Source: Prosthecobacter fusiformis
GTDB lineage: Bacteria; Verrucomicrobiota; Verrucomicrobiia; Verrucomicrobiales; Verrucomicrobiaceae
DNA length: 64,000 nt
Assembly (NCBI RefSeq): GCF_004364345.1
Contig: NZ_SOCA01000002.1
Span: 571,711-635,710, forward strand
Direction: 5' to 3'
Of this stretch, positions 11,490 through 20,213 are shown piece after piece. Numbering within the stretch: the stretch's first letter is position 1; every line of letters starts with the position of its first letter. The notes below the pieces were generated by a model. That model saw nothing but the letters and a program-made list of their open reading frames with translations. It searched no databases and was not told the DNA's origin. The translations under genes were made by a program, and so were the position numbers.

Positions 11490-11574
11490 AGTGATGTGTT
11501 TCGTTATTGGGCTGTTGGTTCTGCTGTCTTCCAACTGGAAAGCCCCAGAGGTGCTTCTTGCTTGGAATATGGTA

Positions 11575-11603
11575 TTTATAGCTTATTCACAAAAAGTCGG
11601 CAA
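11575..11603 (-). promoter_or_regulatory. probable sigma-70-type promoter of the pseudopilin operon
   Basis: On the minus strand TTGCCG (11598-11603) is separated by 17 bp from TATAAA (11575-11580), close to -35/-10 consensus. Transcription would begin about 80 bp before the pseudopilin start codon. The 300-bp region 11490-11797 around it is otherwise AT-rich and without coding potential. Confidence 0.45.
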
Positions 11604-11797
11604 TATGATTTTTCGTATTTTTCACAAATAAATGACAATTCACTGTAAAATGAACGAATTTTGATATTAATCAGTGAAGCCATATAATAATGGACTGTGA
11701 AATATCACGTCTTTAGGGTCATTCGAGGGCTTAACTTGGTCATTTCGATATTGACCTGACTCCTTGCGCAGTCTCTGCCGCTGCTTTGACTTGCTGC

Positions 11798-13081
11798 ATG
11801 CAACCAACCATTCAGATTGCCCTCGTCGGTGCCGGTATGTTCGGCGGAGATGTCCACCTTCGTGCGTATGCAGACCTGCAGCGCTTCGGCATTGCTGGGC
11901 AATTGGCCCGTGTGGGGCTGGACAAGTATGCGCGTGACCTGGCTCCCGTGAAGTTCGACCTCGTAGCCGTGGCGACCCGTTCAGAGAAGTCTGCGCAGAA
12001 GTCCGCCGCTGCTTTTAAAGAGTGGACCGGTCACGAGCCCAAGACCTATTTCGGAGATGCGCCATGGGAGGATATTCTTCGCGATTTTCCAGACCTGGAT
12101 GTCCTGGCTGTGGCCACGCCGGATCATCTGCATACGCAACCCATCTTGGCCGCTGTGGCCAAAGGAGTACATGTGCTGACTGAAAAGCCCATGTGCCTGA
12201 GCATCCAGGAGTCCGATGAAATCATCGCCGCTGCCAAGGCCAAGAACTGCATCGTGGCTGTGGACATGCACAAGCGCTATGACCCTGACCACCTGCGCAT
12301 ACGGGATGACATACAAAACCGTATCGGTGCTCCCCTCTATGGCACCGCTTATCTGGAGGAGCCGTTGGAAGTCAGCACCAGCACTTTTAAGTGGGTGGAG
12401 TCTTCCGATCCTTTCAGTTATGTCGGCCCGCATTGGACGGACCTCATCTGGTCTTATTATAAGTCGAAACCGGTCAGCCTCACCGCCGTAGGCCAAAAGA
12501 AACGCCTGATCCGCGATGGCATCAATGCCTACGACGCCGTGCAGGTGCGTGTGGACTTTGACAACGGCATGAGCATCAATTTCCACAATAACTGGATCAC
12601 CCCGGCGGACTTCGAAGGCCCGGTCAATCAGGGGCATGAAATCGTGGGGGCGGATGGCAAAGTGGAGAGTGACCAGCAGTATCGTGGTTTCCGTTGGTGG
12701 AACCAAGGCGGCGGCACTAGAACGAGTAACAACCATTTTACCCGTGATGTCGCCCGGCCTGATGGGAGCAAAGGATACATCGGCTACGGTGTGGACAGCC
12801 TGACGGTGGGATTGGTAGCCATCAGCCGGGTAAAATTTGCCAAGGAAAGCCGTGATGCTGTGTCGGATCTTTATCCCACGGCAGAAGAGGCCCGCATCAC
12901 CTGTGCCCTAGTGGATGCTGCGGCCAAGGTGAGGGATCTCAACTTCAAATATCTCAATGAAGGGAAGGGGGCCACCGTGACTGCCCGCTTCGGTGAAGAT
13001 GGCATCACCATTGTGGACCCGAACCGCATCGCAGAAGGCGCAGATGCGGTGTTTGAAAGGATCTACGACAGGCCTCTGTGA
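11798..13081 (+). CDS. Gfo/Idh/MocA family NAD(P)-dependent oxidoreductase
   Basis: Start taken at the ATG at 11798 (427 residues); a TTG at 11786 would add four residues. The Rossmann dinucleotide site is IALVGAGMFGG, VLAVATPDHLH follows, and the active-site Lys is in LTEKPMCLS. The C-terminal half has the alpha/beta substrate domain, with VDMHKRYDPDH and a conserved His in VGPHWTDLIW. Such enzymes oxidise or reduce sugars, inositols and their derivatives. The gene stands alone, convergent with nothing and upstream of a TonB-dependent receptor. At 427 residues it is longer than the usual 330-390. The substrate cannot be assigned. Confidence 0.9.
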   Translation: MQPTIQIALVGAGMFGGDVHLRAYADLQRFGIAGQLARVGLDKYARDLAPVKFDLVAVATRSEKSAQKSAAAFKEWTGHEPKTYFGDAPWEDILRDFPDLDVLAVATPDHLHTQPILAAVAKGVHVLTEKPMCLSIQESDEIIAAAKAKNCIVAVDMHKRYDPDHLRIRDDIQNRIGAPLYGTAYLEEPLEVSTSTFKWVESSDPFSYVGPHWTDLIWSYYKSKPVSLTAVGQKKRLIRDGINAYDAVQVRVDFDNGMSINFHNNWITPADFEGPVNQGHEIVGADGKVESDQQYRGFRWWNQGGGTRTSNNHFTRDVARPDGSKGYIGYGVDSLTVGLVAISRVKFAKESRDAVSDLYPTAEEARITCALVDAAAKVRDLNFKYLNEGKGATVTARFGEDGITIVDPNRIAEGADAVFERIYDRPL

Positions 13082-13230
13082 GCCTGACCACATGGCAAGA
13101 CCGAATGTCTAAAATCAGCTCAGTGGCAATCATGGGTGGCCACATTTTGTTCATGTCGCCTGTTGATGGGATGAAATGACCATGTGGGAGTGACAAACAC
13201 ACCCGCATTTTAGCATTTTGCGGATCTCCC

Positions 13231-15417
13231 ATGCATAAAAAATACATTGCTACCACCCTATTGACCTTGGCCGGTCTTACCGGGATCCATGCTGCCGATC
13301 CCGTTCCCCCGCCAGCACCTGCTGAGACTGCTGCGGCCAGTGGAGAAACCCCCGTATCAAAACCGGCTGAATTGCCTGAAGTGGTTGTGACCGCGACGCG
13401 CACAGCTACGGAGGCCATCAAGGCCCCTGCGCAGGTCCGCCAGCTCAGCTCCGTGGATTTGCAGGAACGTCAGGTGCGCAGCCTGCCGGAGGCACTGGAG
13501 GAACTGCCCGGTGTGAATGTGCAAAAGACGGCTAATGCCCAAGGCTCTCCTTATATTCGCGGTTTTACCGGCTTTCGTAACCTGGCGCTGATTGACGGCA
13601 TCCGTTTCAACAACTCCACCTTCCGCGATGGGCCTAACCAATATTGGAATACCATTGATTCCTATGCCATTGACCGCATCGAGCTTGTGCCGGGGCAGGG
13701 GTCGGTCCTTTACGGTAGCGATGCCATCGGCGGCACGTTGAATCTCTTCACCAAGAGTTCCAATTTCCGCAATGAAGCACCGGGTTTCTTTTTCCATGGC
13801 CTGAGCGCGTACCGTGGGTCCACCGCCGAGGAGAGCAACATGGGACGCCAGGAGTTCCAGTTTGGTGAAGGTGGACGCTGGGGCCTGCACTTGGGGGCCA
13901 GTCTGAAATCCTTTGGCGATGTCCATGCCGCCGGCCTGGGTGACCAGCCAGAAACTGGCTATGATGAATGGGCCTATGACATCCGTCTTGATGTGGCTCT
14001 GGATGCGAACTGGACGCTCACAGCAGTGCATCAACAGCTTCGGCAAAACGACGCGTGGCGCACGCATCAGACTGTGGAAGGCGTTTCCTGGCAGGGAACC
14101 AGGGTGGGGACTGACACCAAACGAGCTTACGACCAGGAGCGGTCCCTGTCCTATGTGCGGCTGGAAGGCCAAAACTTAGATAATCTGGCGGGATTCATTG
14201 ATGCCGCGAGCCTGACGGTATCCCTGCAAAGTGCGAACGAGTATGAGCACCGGATTAGATATGATCAGCCGGGAGTTCCCCCACCCGCAGATCGGGTTGA
14301 CTATTCACAGGTGGAATTGCGGACCCTGGGCTTAGACCTGCAATTGCAAAGTGACACCTCCATCGGCCGTTTTATTTATGGCGTGGACTATTACCGCGAC
14401 TCCGTCAGCAGTGGCAGCCAGCGCTACCGTCGAAACGGCACCCTAAACTCCATCGGCATCCAAGGACCCGTGGGCGATGACTCCACCTATGACCTCCTGG
14501 GTGCTTACCTGAATTATGAAGTGGACCTTGGCTCCCGTGTCCATCTCTTCCTCGGTGCTCGTGAAACCTACGCGGCGGCAGACATCGGTCGTTATGCTCC
14601 ATCCGCTGGGGTTGTGGATTCCTACAGTGACAGTTGGACGAATTTCTCCGCCAGTGGCCGGATCGTGGTGGATCTGGATACGAAGGACCAGTTCAAGGTT
14701 TTCGCCGGTATTTCCCAGGGCTTTCGTGCGCCGAACTTGTCTGACCTTTCACGTCTGGATACCAACCTGAGCGGTGAGACTGAGCTGCCATCCCCAGGTT
14801 TGGACCCGGAGCAATACATCAACTACGAAATCGGTTTCAAAGCGGATACCCGCTACTTCAGCGGCAGCCTGAGCTACTTCTATACGCAGATCGATGACAT
14901 GATCATCCGTCGTCCTATTGGAGGCAGTTCGGTCATCAAATCCAATGCGGGCGAAGGGTTCATCCATGGCATTGAGCTGGCTGGTGAAGTGCGTTTCAAT
15001 GACAACTGGTCCGTCTTCGGCCATGTGAGCTGGACGGAGGGCGAGGTGGACCAGTATCCCCGGGCCAATGACCCCACGATCCGCAACGAACCTGCCAGCC
15101 GCGTGGTCCCCTGGATGGGCCGTGCCGGCGTCCGCTGGAATAGCACAAACCGCCGCGTCTGGGCGGAGCTCGTCAGCCTGTCCCACTCCCAGTATGATAA
15201 CCTGACTTCCGCTGATCAGCGCGATAACCAGCGCGTGCCTCCTGACGGCAATCCAAGCTTTAACATCATCACCCTCCGCGGTGGCTGGCAGATCACGGAA
15301 CACATCGGCGTCACCCTCGCCCTGGAAAACCTGCTGGATGAGGAATATCGCTACGCAGGCTCGGGCTCCAATGAGCCTGGATTCGGCCTCGTGGCCGGTG
15401 CCGTCATCAAGTTCTGA
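13231..15417 (+). CDS. TonB-dependent outer-membrane receptor
   Basis: 728 residues. A signal peptide (MHKKYIATTLLTLAGLTGIHA) is followed by a proline/alanine-rich spacer, a TonB box-like LPEVVVTATR, and the plug domain (about 60-180, with DLQERQVRSLPEALEELPGV, SPYIRGFTGFRNLALIDG and GSVLYGSDAIGGTLNLFT). The beta-barrel ends in an aromatic C-terminal strand (GLVAGAVIKF). The conserved FRAPNLSDLSR and DPEQYINYEIGFK segments fit siderophore/cobalamin-type receptors, and the ligand is not identifiable by eye. It imports a large ligand across the outer membrane using TonB energy. The gene is monocistronic, ending in a strong terminator; no TonB/ExbBD or ABC transporter gene is adjacent. Confidence 0.92.
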   Translation: MHKKYIATTLLTLAGLTGIHAADPVPPPAPAETAAASGETPVSKPAELPEVVVTATRTATEAIKAPAQVRQLSSVDLQERQVRSLPEALEELPGVNVQKTANAQGSPYIRGFTGFRNLALIDGIRFNNSTFRDGPNQYWNTIDSYAIDRIELVPGQGSVLYGSDAIGGTLNLFTKSSNFRNEAPGFFFHGLSAYRGSTAEESNMGRQEFQFGEGGRWGLHLGASLKSFGDVHAAGLGDQPETGYDEWAYDIRLDVALDANWTLTAVHQQLRQNDAWRTHQTVEGVSWQGTRVGTDTKRAYDQERSLSYVRLEGQNLDNLAGFIDAASLTVSLQSANEYEHRIRYDQPGVPPPADRVDYSQVELRTLGLDLQLQSDTSIGRFIYGVDYYRDSVSSGSQRYRRNGTLNSIGIQGPVGDDSTYDLLGAYLNYEVDLGSRVHLFLGARETYAAADIGRYAPSAGVVDSYSDSWTNFSASGRIVVDLDTKDQFKVFAGISQGFRAPNLSDLSRLDTNLSGETELPSPGLDPEQYINYEIGFKADTRYFSGSLSYFYTQIDDMIIRRPIGGSSVIKSNAGEGFIHGIELAGEVRFNDNWSVFGHVSWTEGEVDQYPRANDPTIRNEPASRVVPWMGRAGVRWNSTNRRVWAELVSLSHSQYDNLTSADQRDNQRVPPDGNPSFNIITLRGGWQITEHIGVTLALENLLDEEYRYAGSGSNEPGFGLVAGAVIKF

Positions 15418-15442
15418 TTCCTGGCCCCGCCAGCATGAATGG

Positions 15443-15478
15443 AAGGCAGGAGAACACCCTCTCCTGCCTTCTTTTTTT
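15443..15478 (+). terminator. rho-independent terminator of the TonB receptor gene
   Basis: A perfect 10-bp stem AAGGCAGGAG (15443-15452) pairs with CTCCTGCCTT (15461-15470) across an 8-base loop, followed at once by CTTTTTTT. It begins 26 bp after the receptor's stop codon. Confidence 0.9.
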
Positions 15479-15599
15479 GATTTTTATATCGCAGCGTACG
15501 GTCCGGCTTGGAAAGCTGCGGTTGCGGGTGTTATCGTCAGAAGACAAGATTGACGGTCATATTCTGTCATTTCGTCCGTTATCCTTGTTCCCCCTGACA

Positions 15600-15956
15600 A
15601 TGTCTGACACCCCGACCCTCCTTTACTGCCGCTGCGCCTATGCCCAGGTCGTCCCCTCGGGCGTGAAGAATGCTGTGCTGCAGCAGCTTTGTGATTCAGG
15701 CGCCAGTTTTGAAACCGTCTCAGACCTGTGTGAAATGACCGCCCATCGGGACCCCCGGCTTCAAGAGCTGGCCCGCTGTGGCAGGCTGCGCATCGCCGCC
15801 TGCTATCCACGCGCCGTTACCGGTCTCTTCCAGCAGGCCGGTGCCCCCCTGCCAGAGGGGACGGAGATCCTCAACATGCGCAGCCTCACCGCTGAAGAAA
15901 TCACCCGCCAGATGCTGCGTACGGAAGACCTGGCCATGACCGCCGAGCCAGCCTGA
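15600..15956 (+). CDS. small cysteine-containing protein, possibly HdrA-like fragment
   Basis: 118 residues from the ATG at 15600; the frame is open further upstream, but that part includes the terminator and reads as non-coding. It has CRCAYAQVV near the N-terminus, a central Cys (DLCEMTAHRD) and RLRIAACYPRAVTGLFQQAG. This pattern of CxC, central Cys and 'aCyPR...lF' recalls part of heterodisulfide-reductase HdrA-type proteins, which place Cys residues around a flavin or Fe-S cluster. The stop is 20 bp before a 4Fe-4S ferredoxin-type gene, so the two probably work together in electron transfer. The family assignment is a resemblance only. Confidence 0.7.
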   Translation: MSDTPTLLYCRCAYAQVVPSGVKNAVLQQLCDSGASFETVSDLCEMTAHRDPRLQELARCGRLRIAACYPRAVTGLFQQAGAPLPEGTEILNMRSLTAEEITRQMLRTEDLAMTAEPA

Positions 15957-15976
15957 ACCCTCCATAAATTTCCCCC

Positions 15977-16852
15977 ATGATTACTCACACCGCCCGCCCG
16001 CTGAAAGTCGTCTTATACGAAGGCAAAGGGGCCATTCCGCTGCCTGCTGAGGCCCGGCTGAAAGTCATGACCGCCCTGCTGGACAAAGGCTATGCCGTCG
16101 CCCGCGTGACCACCTCCGGCTCCCAGACCTCCGCCCCCCAGGATGACCATACCCTCCTGCTCCTGGGCTCCTTTCCAGAGCGCCAGGCACCTGCCTTGGA
16201 GGACGTCACCGGCCGCATCCAGATCGAAGCCCGCGACATCACGGATCTGGATGCCGAAAGCATCGTCGCCCTCGTGGACAAAACCCGTGGGCAAAAACCC
16301 ATGAACGAACCCGGCAAATGGAAGCCCTGGTTCCCCGTTATCGACTACAGCCGCTGCACCAACTGCATGCAGTGCCTCAGCTTTTGCCTCTTCGATGTCT
16401 ATGGCGTCAGCGAGGAAAACAAGATCCAGGTGCAGAATAACGACAACTGCAAGACCAATTGCCCCGCCTGCTCCCGTGTCTGCCCAGAGGTGGCCATCAT
16501 GTTTCCCAAGTATCAGGCAGGCCCCATCAATGGCGATGAGGTCAGCGCCACGGATCACGGGCGAGAAAAGATGAAAGTGGACATCTCCTCCCTCCTCGGC
16601 GGGGATATTTACTCCGCGCTCAAGGACCGCAGTGCCGCCGCCAAAAGCCGTTTTAGCAAAGAGCGCAGCCCAGACAAGGCTCTCGACGAACGCAAAAAAT
16701 GCCTCACCAAGCTCGTCAGCGATGGCTTCATCCCCATGGATGTCCTCGCCTCCCTGCCCAGCCCGGATGAGATCCTGCGCAAGTCCGAGATCGCCAAAGC
16801 TCGCGCCGCAGCCGCCCTGGCCGCCCAGCCTGGAGCCCAGCCAGCAAACTGA
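15977..16852 (+). CDS. 4Fe-4S dicluster ferredoxin-type protein
   Basis: 291 residues. An N-terminal alpha/beta region (1-110, no motif recognised) precedes two cluster-binding motifs at about 127-167: CTNCMQCLSFC (C-x2-C-x2-C-x3-C) and CKTNCPACSRVCP (C-x3-C-x2-C-x3-C, reversed type). The C-terminal region is charged and helical (KSRFSKERSPDKALDERKK) and ends Ala-rich. It probably carries two 4Fe-4S clusters and passes electrons to an unknown partner; the small Cys protein just upstream is the best candidate. It is cytoplasmic, as no signal peptide is visible. Confidence 0.85.
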   Translation: MITHTARPLKVVLYEGKGAIPLPAEARLKVMTALLDKGYAVARVTTSGSQTSAPQDDHTLLLLGSFPERQAPALEDVTGRIQIEARDITDLDAESIVALVDKTRGQKPMNEPGKWKPWFPVIDYSRCTNCMQCLSFCLFDVYGVSEENKIQVQNNDNCKTNCPACSRVCPEVAIMFPKYQAGPINGDEVSATDHGREKMKVDISSLLGGDIYSALKDRSAAAKSRFSKERSPDKALDERKKCLTKLVSDGFIPMDVLASLPSPDEILRKSEIAKARAAAALAAQPGAQPAN

Positions 16853-16906
16853 GCTGCCCTTGACTTTCCTGGTGGCATCGGCATCACATCCGCTGCACAT
16901 CGCCCC

Positions 16907-17548
16907 ATGCCCGAAGCCTCCCCTCAAAAATGGTGGATCGTCCGCCGCTCCGCCATTCATCAGCGCGGCATCTTTGCCAGCACCTTCATCCCCAAGGGAG
17001 TGCCCATCATCGAATACACCGGTGAAAAAATCACCAAGGCTGAAAGCGAGCGCCGTGGCAATGCCCTCGCCGCCCGGGCCGCCAAGACAGGCGGCGCCGC
17101 CGTCTATATCTTCACGCTGAACAAGACCCATGACCTGGACGGCAGCACCGCGCAAAACACCGCCCGCCTGATCAACCACTCCTGCGAGCCCAACTGCGAA
17201 GCCTTCATCACCCGGGGCCGGATCTGGATCTATTCCAAGCGCAACATCCCGGAGGGGGAGGAACTCTCCTTCAATTACGGCTTCGGTCTCGATACCTGGG
17301 AAGACCACCCCTGCCGTTGCGGCAAGCCCAAGTGCATCGGTTACATCCTGGATCGGCAGTATTGGCCGCAACTCCGGCGCATCCTCAAAACCCGCGCCGA
17401 AAAAGCCGCCAAGCTCGCCGCCCTCGAAGCCCGTGCCGCCGAGCTCAAACAGCAGCTTGAGGAGTTGGATGAGCCTGCCCCTCCAGCCACCAAGGTGGCC
17501 CAAAGGAAAAAAGCCAAAGCCACCCGAAAAAAAGCCGCCGCCTCCTAG
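16907..17548 (+). CDS. SET-domain protein-lysine methyltransferase with basic tail
   Basis: 213 residues. The SET core is complete: the N-terminal SAIHQRGIFASTFIPKG strand, the cofactor/catalytic motif RLINHSCEPNCEA, ELSFNYGF (the ELTYDY equivalent), and a post-SET CRCGKPKCIGYI that would hold zinc with an earlier Cys. After residue 155 come a helical segment (EARAAELKQQLEELDE) and a Lys/Ala tail (RKKAKATRKKAAAS) like eukaryotic H1 or bacterial histone-like tails. SET enzymes methylate lysines of proteins using S-adenosylmethionine; the target here is unknown, and the basic tail suggests a DNA- or chromatin-associated one. It lies 54 bp after the ferredoxin gene. Confidence 0.92.
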   Translation: MPEASPQKWWIVRRSAIHQRGIFASTFIPKGVPIIEYTGEKITKAESERRGNALAARAAKTGGAAVYIFTLNKTHDLDGSTAQNTARLINHSCEPNCEAFITRGRIWIYSKRNIPEGEELSFNYGFGLDTWEDHPCRCGKPKCIGYILDRQYWPQLRRILKTRAEKAAKLAALEARAAELKQQLEELDEPAPPATKVAQRKKAKATRKKAAAS

Positions 17549-17567
17549 CCCCGCTTTTCCAGCGGGG
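17549..17567 (+). terminator. hairpin after the SET gene, weak terminator candidate
   Basis: CCCCGCT and AGCGGGG form a 7-bp stem with a 5-base loop directly after the SET gene's stop codon. No T run follows, so factor-independent termination is doubtful. Confidence 0.35.
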
Positions 17568-17647
17568 AACTTCATCAAAACCCAAGTTCCCCCTTTTCAA
17601 CCCGCCAAGATGCTTTAAAATCCCCCTTCAGTTCCACGAACGCATCA

Positions 17648-17737
<90 letters not shown>

Positions 17738-17943
17738 CTTTCTGAGAGACAAACCAGAAAGTACACTTTCAGACCCGCGCTTCCCCGCAAACACGCGGCT
17801 TCGTGGCTCTCTCAGATTGAGATAATGGATGGAAAACCACCTCCTCTTTCCCATTTCCCTCTCGCGTCTCTCAAACTGATTCAGGTCGTTGTACACTTTC
17901 CGGATTTCAGGAATTGTGAGAGGCTTTTTCGAAGGGCACCTGC
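17738..17943. other. non-coding left end of the island
   Basis: 206 bp without a plausible gene. It holds an 8-bp inverted repeat, CTGAGAGA (17742-17749) and TCTCTCAG (17808-17815), and two copies of GTACACTTTC (17761 and 17891) 130 bp apart. These could be recombinase binding sites next to the attachment core, but this is unproven. Confidence 0.4.
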
Positions 17944-19737
17944 TCAGGCTGGGTTCTCATTTTCGAACCTGAGGTCACTCAGTTGTTGTTTCCAGTCGAG
18001 TGAGCGTGTTGCCAGGAGGTCCTGCACCTGGAGATGGGCTGGTTGCGTGCCCTGGAAAATCGCCCGCTTGATCGCTGGGGCCAGATAGGCCGCGTTCAGA
18101 AGTCGTCTCACGTAGGCAGGTTTGATCCCATGTCGCTCGGTGATGTCCTGGAGCGATTTGTCCGGGTGTTCGATGAGTTCGGTTCGCCAAAACTCGGCCT
18201 GGGCGATAGTTTGGATCAGAGCCGGATTAGGGGCGGTTCTTCGTGTGGTGATGGGCTTGCCAGTCTCACCATCAATGATCTCGCATTTTCCACGCTGGGG
18301 CTTGAAGGACACGGATGCCGTGAGGATCATTTTATTTCCCTCCTGAGTCACCTTGGTGGAAATAGGAGCAGGCAGAGTGTTTAGCTCGGCAACATTTGCG
18401 GGAGGGGCTCCAGCCAGTTTTGACAAATAATCGGTGGTGATGTGGATGGTAAGGGATTCTGGGCCAACGATGATCTTAGGGGCAAGTGCTTCGATCCACC
18501 GGGCATATTCAACAGGCGTGGTGAGTCCGGCGAGATGCCGCGCTTGCATTGAAAGCCGATGACGGATCTCTTCAACAGTGAGGTCAGCTGATACAGCCAA
18601 GTCTGTGAGTCTTGGCAGCGAATGGAAAAGCATGCGGCGAACCACTTCCTCCAGTAGCGTGGCATTCAGCGTCTTGAGGGGAGAAGAATCGTAGCCCTGG
18701 CGGATGGCCTGCTGCGAAACGTAGTAGCGATAGCGTTTTCGTGTCTTGGTCCCATCGGCAGCTTTTTCACTTTTGTTGGTATAGGTTGGGGTCAACGCCT
18801 GACCGTCCAGGCCGAAGAGAAAGCCCTTCAGCGGATGAATGAGGCGGCTTTTGGCGATGGCGGTTTCATTGCGATGCCCCACGATCTTTCGGTAGTCCGG
18901 CTGATGCTCACGCAGCTTGGCTTGGACAGATTGCCAAAGCTCGGTGGAAATGATGGCTTCATGCTCGCCCTGATATTCGTGGCCTTTATGCCGGATCAGC
19001 CCTCGATACACGGGATTGGAAATTACCCGGTGCAACTCTTTGGCCACCCAGGCTTTGGATTGCTGAACTCTGCCTTTGCGACTGACGAACGATTTGGTGG
19101 CCAAGTTCTGCCGGTTCAGTTCAAGCACTGTCTCAATCAACCCGGTACTCTCAAGATACACCTGAAAGCACTTCCTGACAGTTTCTGCTTCTGCCGGATT
19201 GATCACAAGCTTCCGATCCTGGACATCATAACCCAGCGGAGGCACGCCGCCCATCCACATGCCTTTCTGTTTGGAGAGTGCTATCTTGTCGCGAATGCGC
19301 TCTCCGGTGACCTCGCGCTCAAACTGGGCAAACGACAGCAGAACATTGAGCGTCAGTCTGCCCATGCTGCTGGAGGTGTTGAACTGTTGGGTGACGGAGA
19401 CAAAAGAGACTCCGTGTTCGTCGAAGTGCTTCATGAGCTGGGCGAAGTCAGCTAGCGAACGTGAAAGGCGGTCCACCTTGTAAACCACCACGACATCAAT
19501 CTTTCTTGATCGGATATCAGCCATGAGTTTCTGAAGGCCCGGTCGGTCCATGTGGCCCCCTGAAATCCCACCGTCGTCATAGGTTTCGTTCAGCGCTTTC
19601 CAACCCTCATGCTTCTGGGAGCGGATGAAAGCCGAGGCAGCGTCCCGTTGAGCATCCAGAGAGTTGTATTCCTGCTCCAGCCCCTCTTCGGAACTCTTGC
19701 GGGTATAAATGGCGCAGCGTTTGATTGATTCAGCCAT
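17944..19737 (-). CDS. large serine recombinase (resolvase/invertase family)
   Basis: 597 residues. The N-terminal resolvase catalytic domain has IYTRKSSEEG with the nucleophile Ser15, the DGGISG segment, VVYKVDRLSRS, and LLSFAQFEREVTGERIRDK. It is followed by the recombinase domain (PPLGYD, NPVYRGLIRHKG) and a C-terminal DNA-binding region. The zinc ribbon usual in this class is not evident: only one lone Cys is seen there. Such enzymes cut and rejoin DNA at short att cores. The first 8 bases of the gene overlap the end of the DUF2924 gene, so the two are translated together. It lies about 200 bp from attL, as expected for the enzyme that mobilises an element. Confidence 0.93.
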   Translation of the reverse strand: MAESIKRCAIYTRKSSEEGLEQEYNSLDAQRDAASAFIRSQKHEGWKALNETYDDGGISGGHMDRPGLQKLMADIRSRKIDVVVVYKVDRLSRSLADFAQLMKHFDEHGVSFVSVTQQFNTSSSMGRLTLNVLLSFAQFEREVTGERIRDKIALSKQKGMWMGGVPPLGYDVQDRKLVINPAEAETVRKCFQVYLESTGLIETVLELNRQNLATKSFVSRKGRVQQSKAWVAKELHRVISNPVYRGLIRHKGHEYQGEHEAIISTELWQSVQAKLREHQPDYRKIVGHRNETAIAKSRLIHPLKGFLFGLDGQALTPTYTNKSEKAADGTKTRKRYRYYVSQQAIRQGYDSSPLKTLNATLLEEVVRRMLFHSLPRLTDLAVSADLTVEEIRHRLSMQARHLAGLTTPVEYARWIEALAPKIIVGPESLTIHITTDYLSKLAGAPPANVAELNTLPAPISTKVTQEGNKMILTASVSFKPQRGKCEIIDGETGKPITTRRTAPNPALIQTIAQAEFWRTELIEHPDKSLQDITERHGIKPAYVRRLLNAAYLAPAIKRAIFQGTQPAHLQVQDLLATRSLDWKQQLSDLRFENENPA

Positions 19738-20191
19738 GATGGTTCTCCGTCAGTCCGAAAAACAAAGGTCCCGACAGATGCTGGCCGCTGATCTTCCGGG
19801 CCAGCGCACTCAGGGATTTATAGGGCTCGCCTTCGCAGACAAACTGACGTGGGCCGGTCACCTGGACCGTGATGCGCCTGCCCTCCCAGTCGCGGGTGAG
19901 CACCGAGCCTGTTTCCAGCGTGATCTTGGAAACTGGCTTGGGTTCAGGAGCAGTGGTTTTCCGGGTTTGAATTGACTTTTCAAACTCGGTCATATGGCGG
20001 CGCAAAGACACGGTGGTGTTTTTGTCGAGCCGCCCAAGCTCCGCCTCCTGCACGCGGTAGGCCAGTTCCCGAAGGAGACGGTCCGTGCGTGCAGGAGGCG
20101 GTTGATTGCCGGGCAGTTTGCGCCAGCGGTCCAGCAGTTCGTCTTTCGTTAATGTCTCCAGTTTTTCAATGGATTGCATGTCCAGAGACAC
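19730..20191 (-). CDS. DUF2924 family protein
   Basis: 153 residues. It matches the DUF2924 pattern: an N-terminal helical part (LTKDELLDRWRKLPGNQPP, LLRELAYRVQEAELGRL), then GSVLTRDWEGRRITVQVT, YKSLSALARKISGQHLSGP and FFGL. This family is commonly encoded immediately upstream of serine recombinases in prophage-like elements and is presumed to assist recombination, but no biochemical role is established to my knowledge. The overlap with the recombinase gene supports a joint function. Confidence 0.85.
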   Translation of the reverse strand: MSLDMQSIEKLETLTKDELLDRWRKLPGNQPPPARTDRLLRELAYRVQEAELGRLDKNTTVSLRRHMTEFEKSIQTRKTTAPEPKPVSKITLETGSVLTRDWEGRRITVQVTGPRQFVCEGEPYKSLSALARKISGQHLSGPLFFGLTENHHG

Positions 20192-20213
20192 ACAGCTCCG
20201 CTGAAGCCTAACA

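Noticed and set aside
15435-15599. Earlier start for the small Cys protein at 15435
   Set aside because: It would translate through the terminator of the receptor gene, and the added residues look arbitrary.
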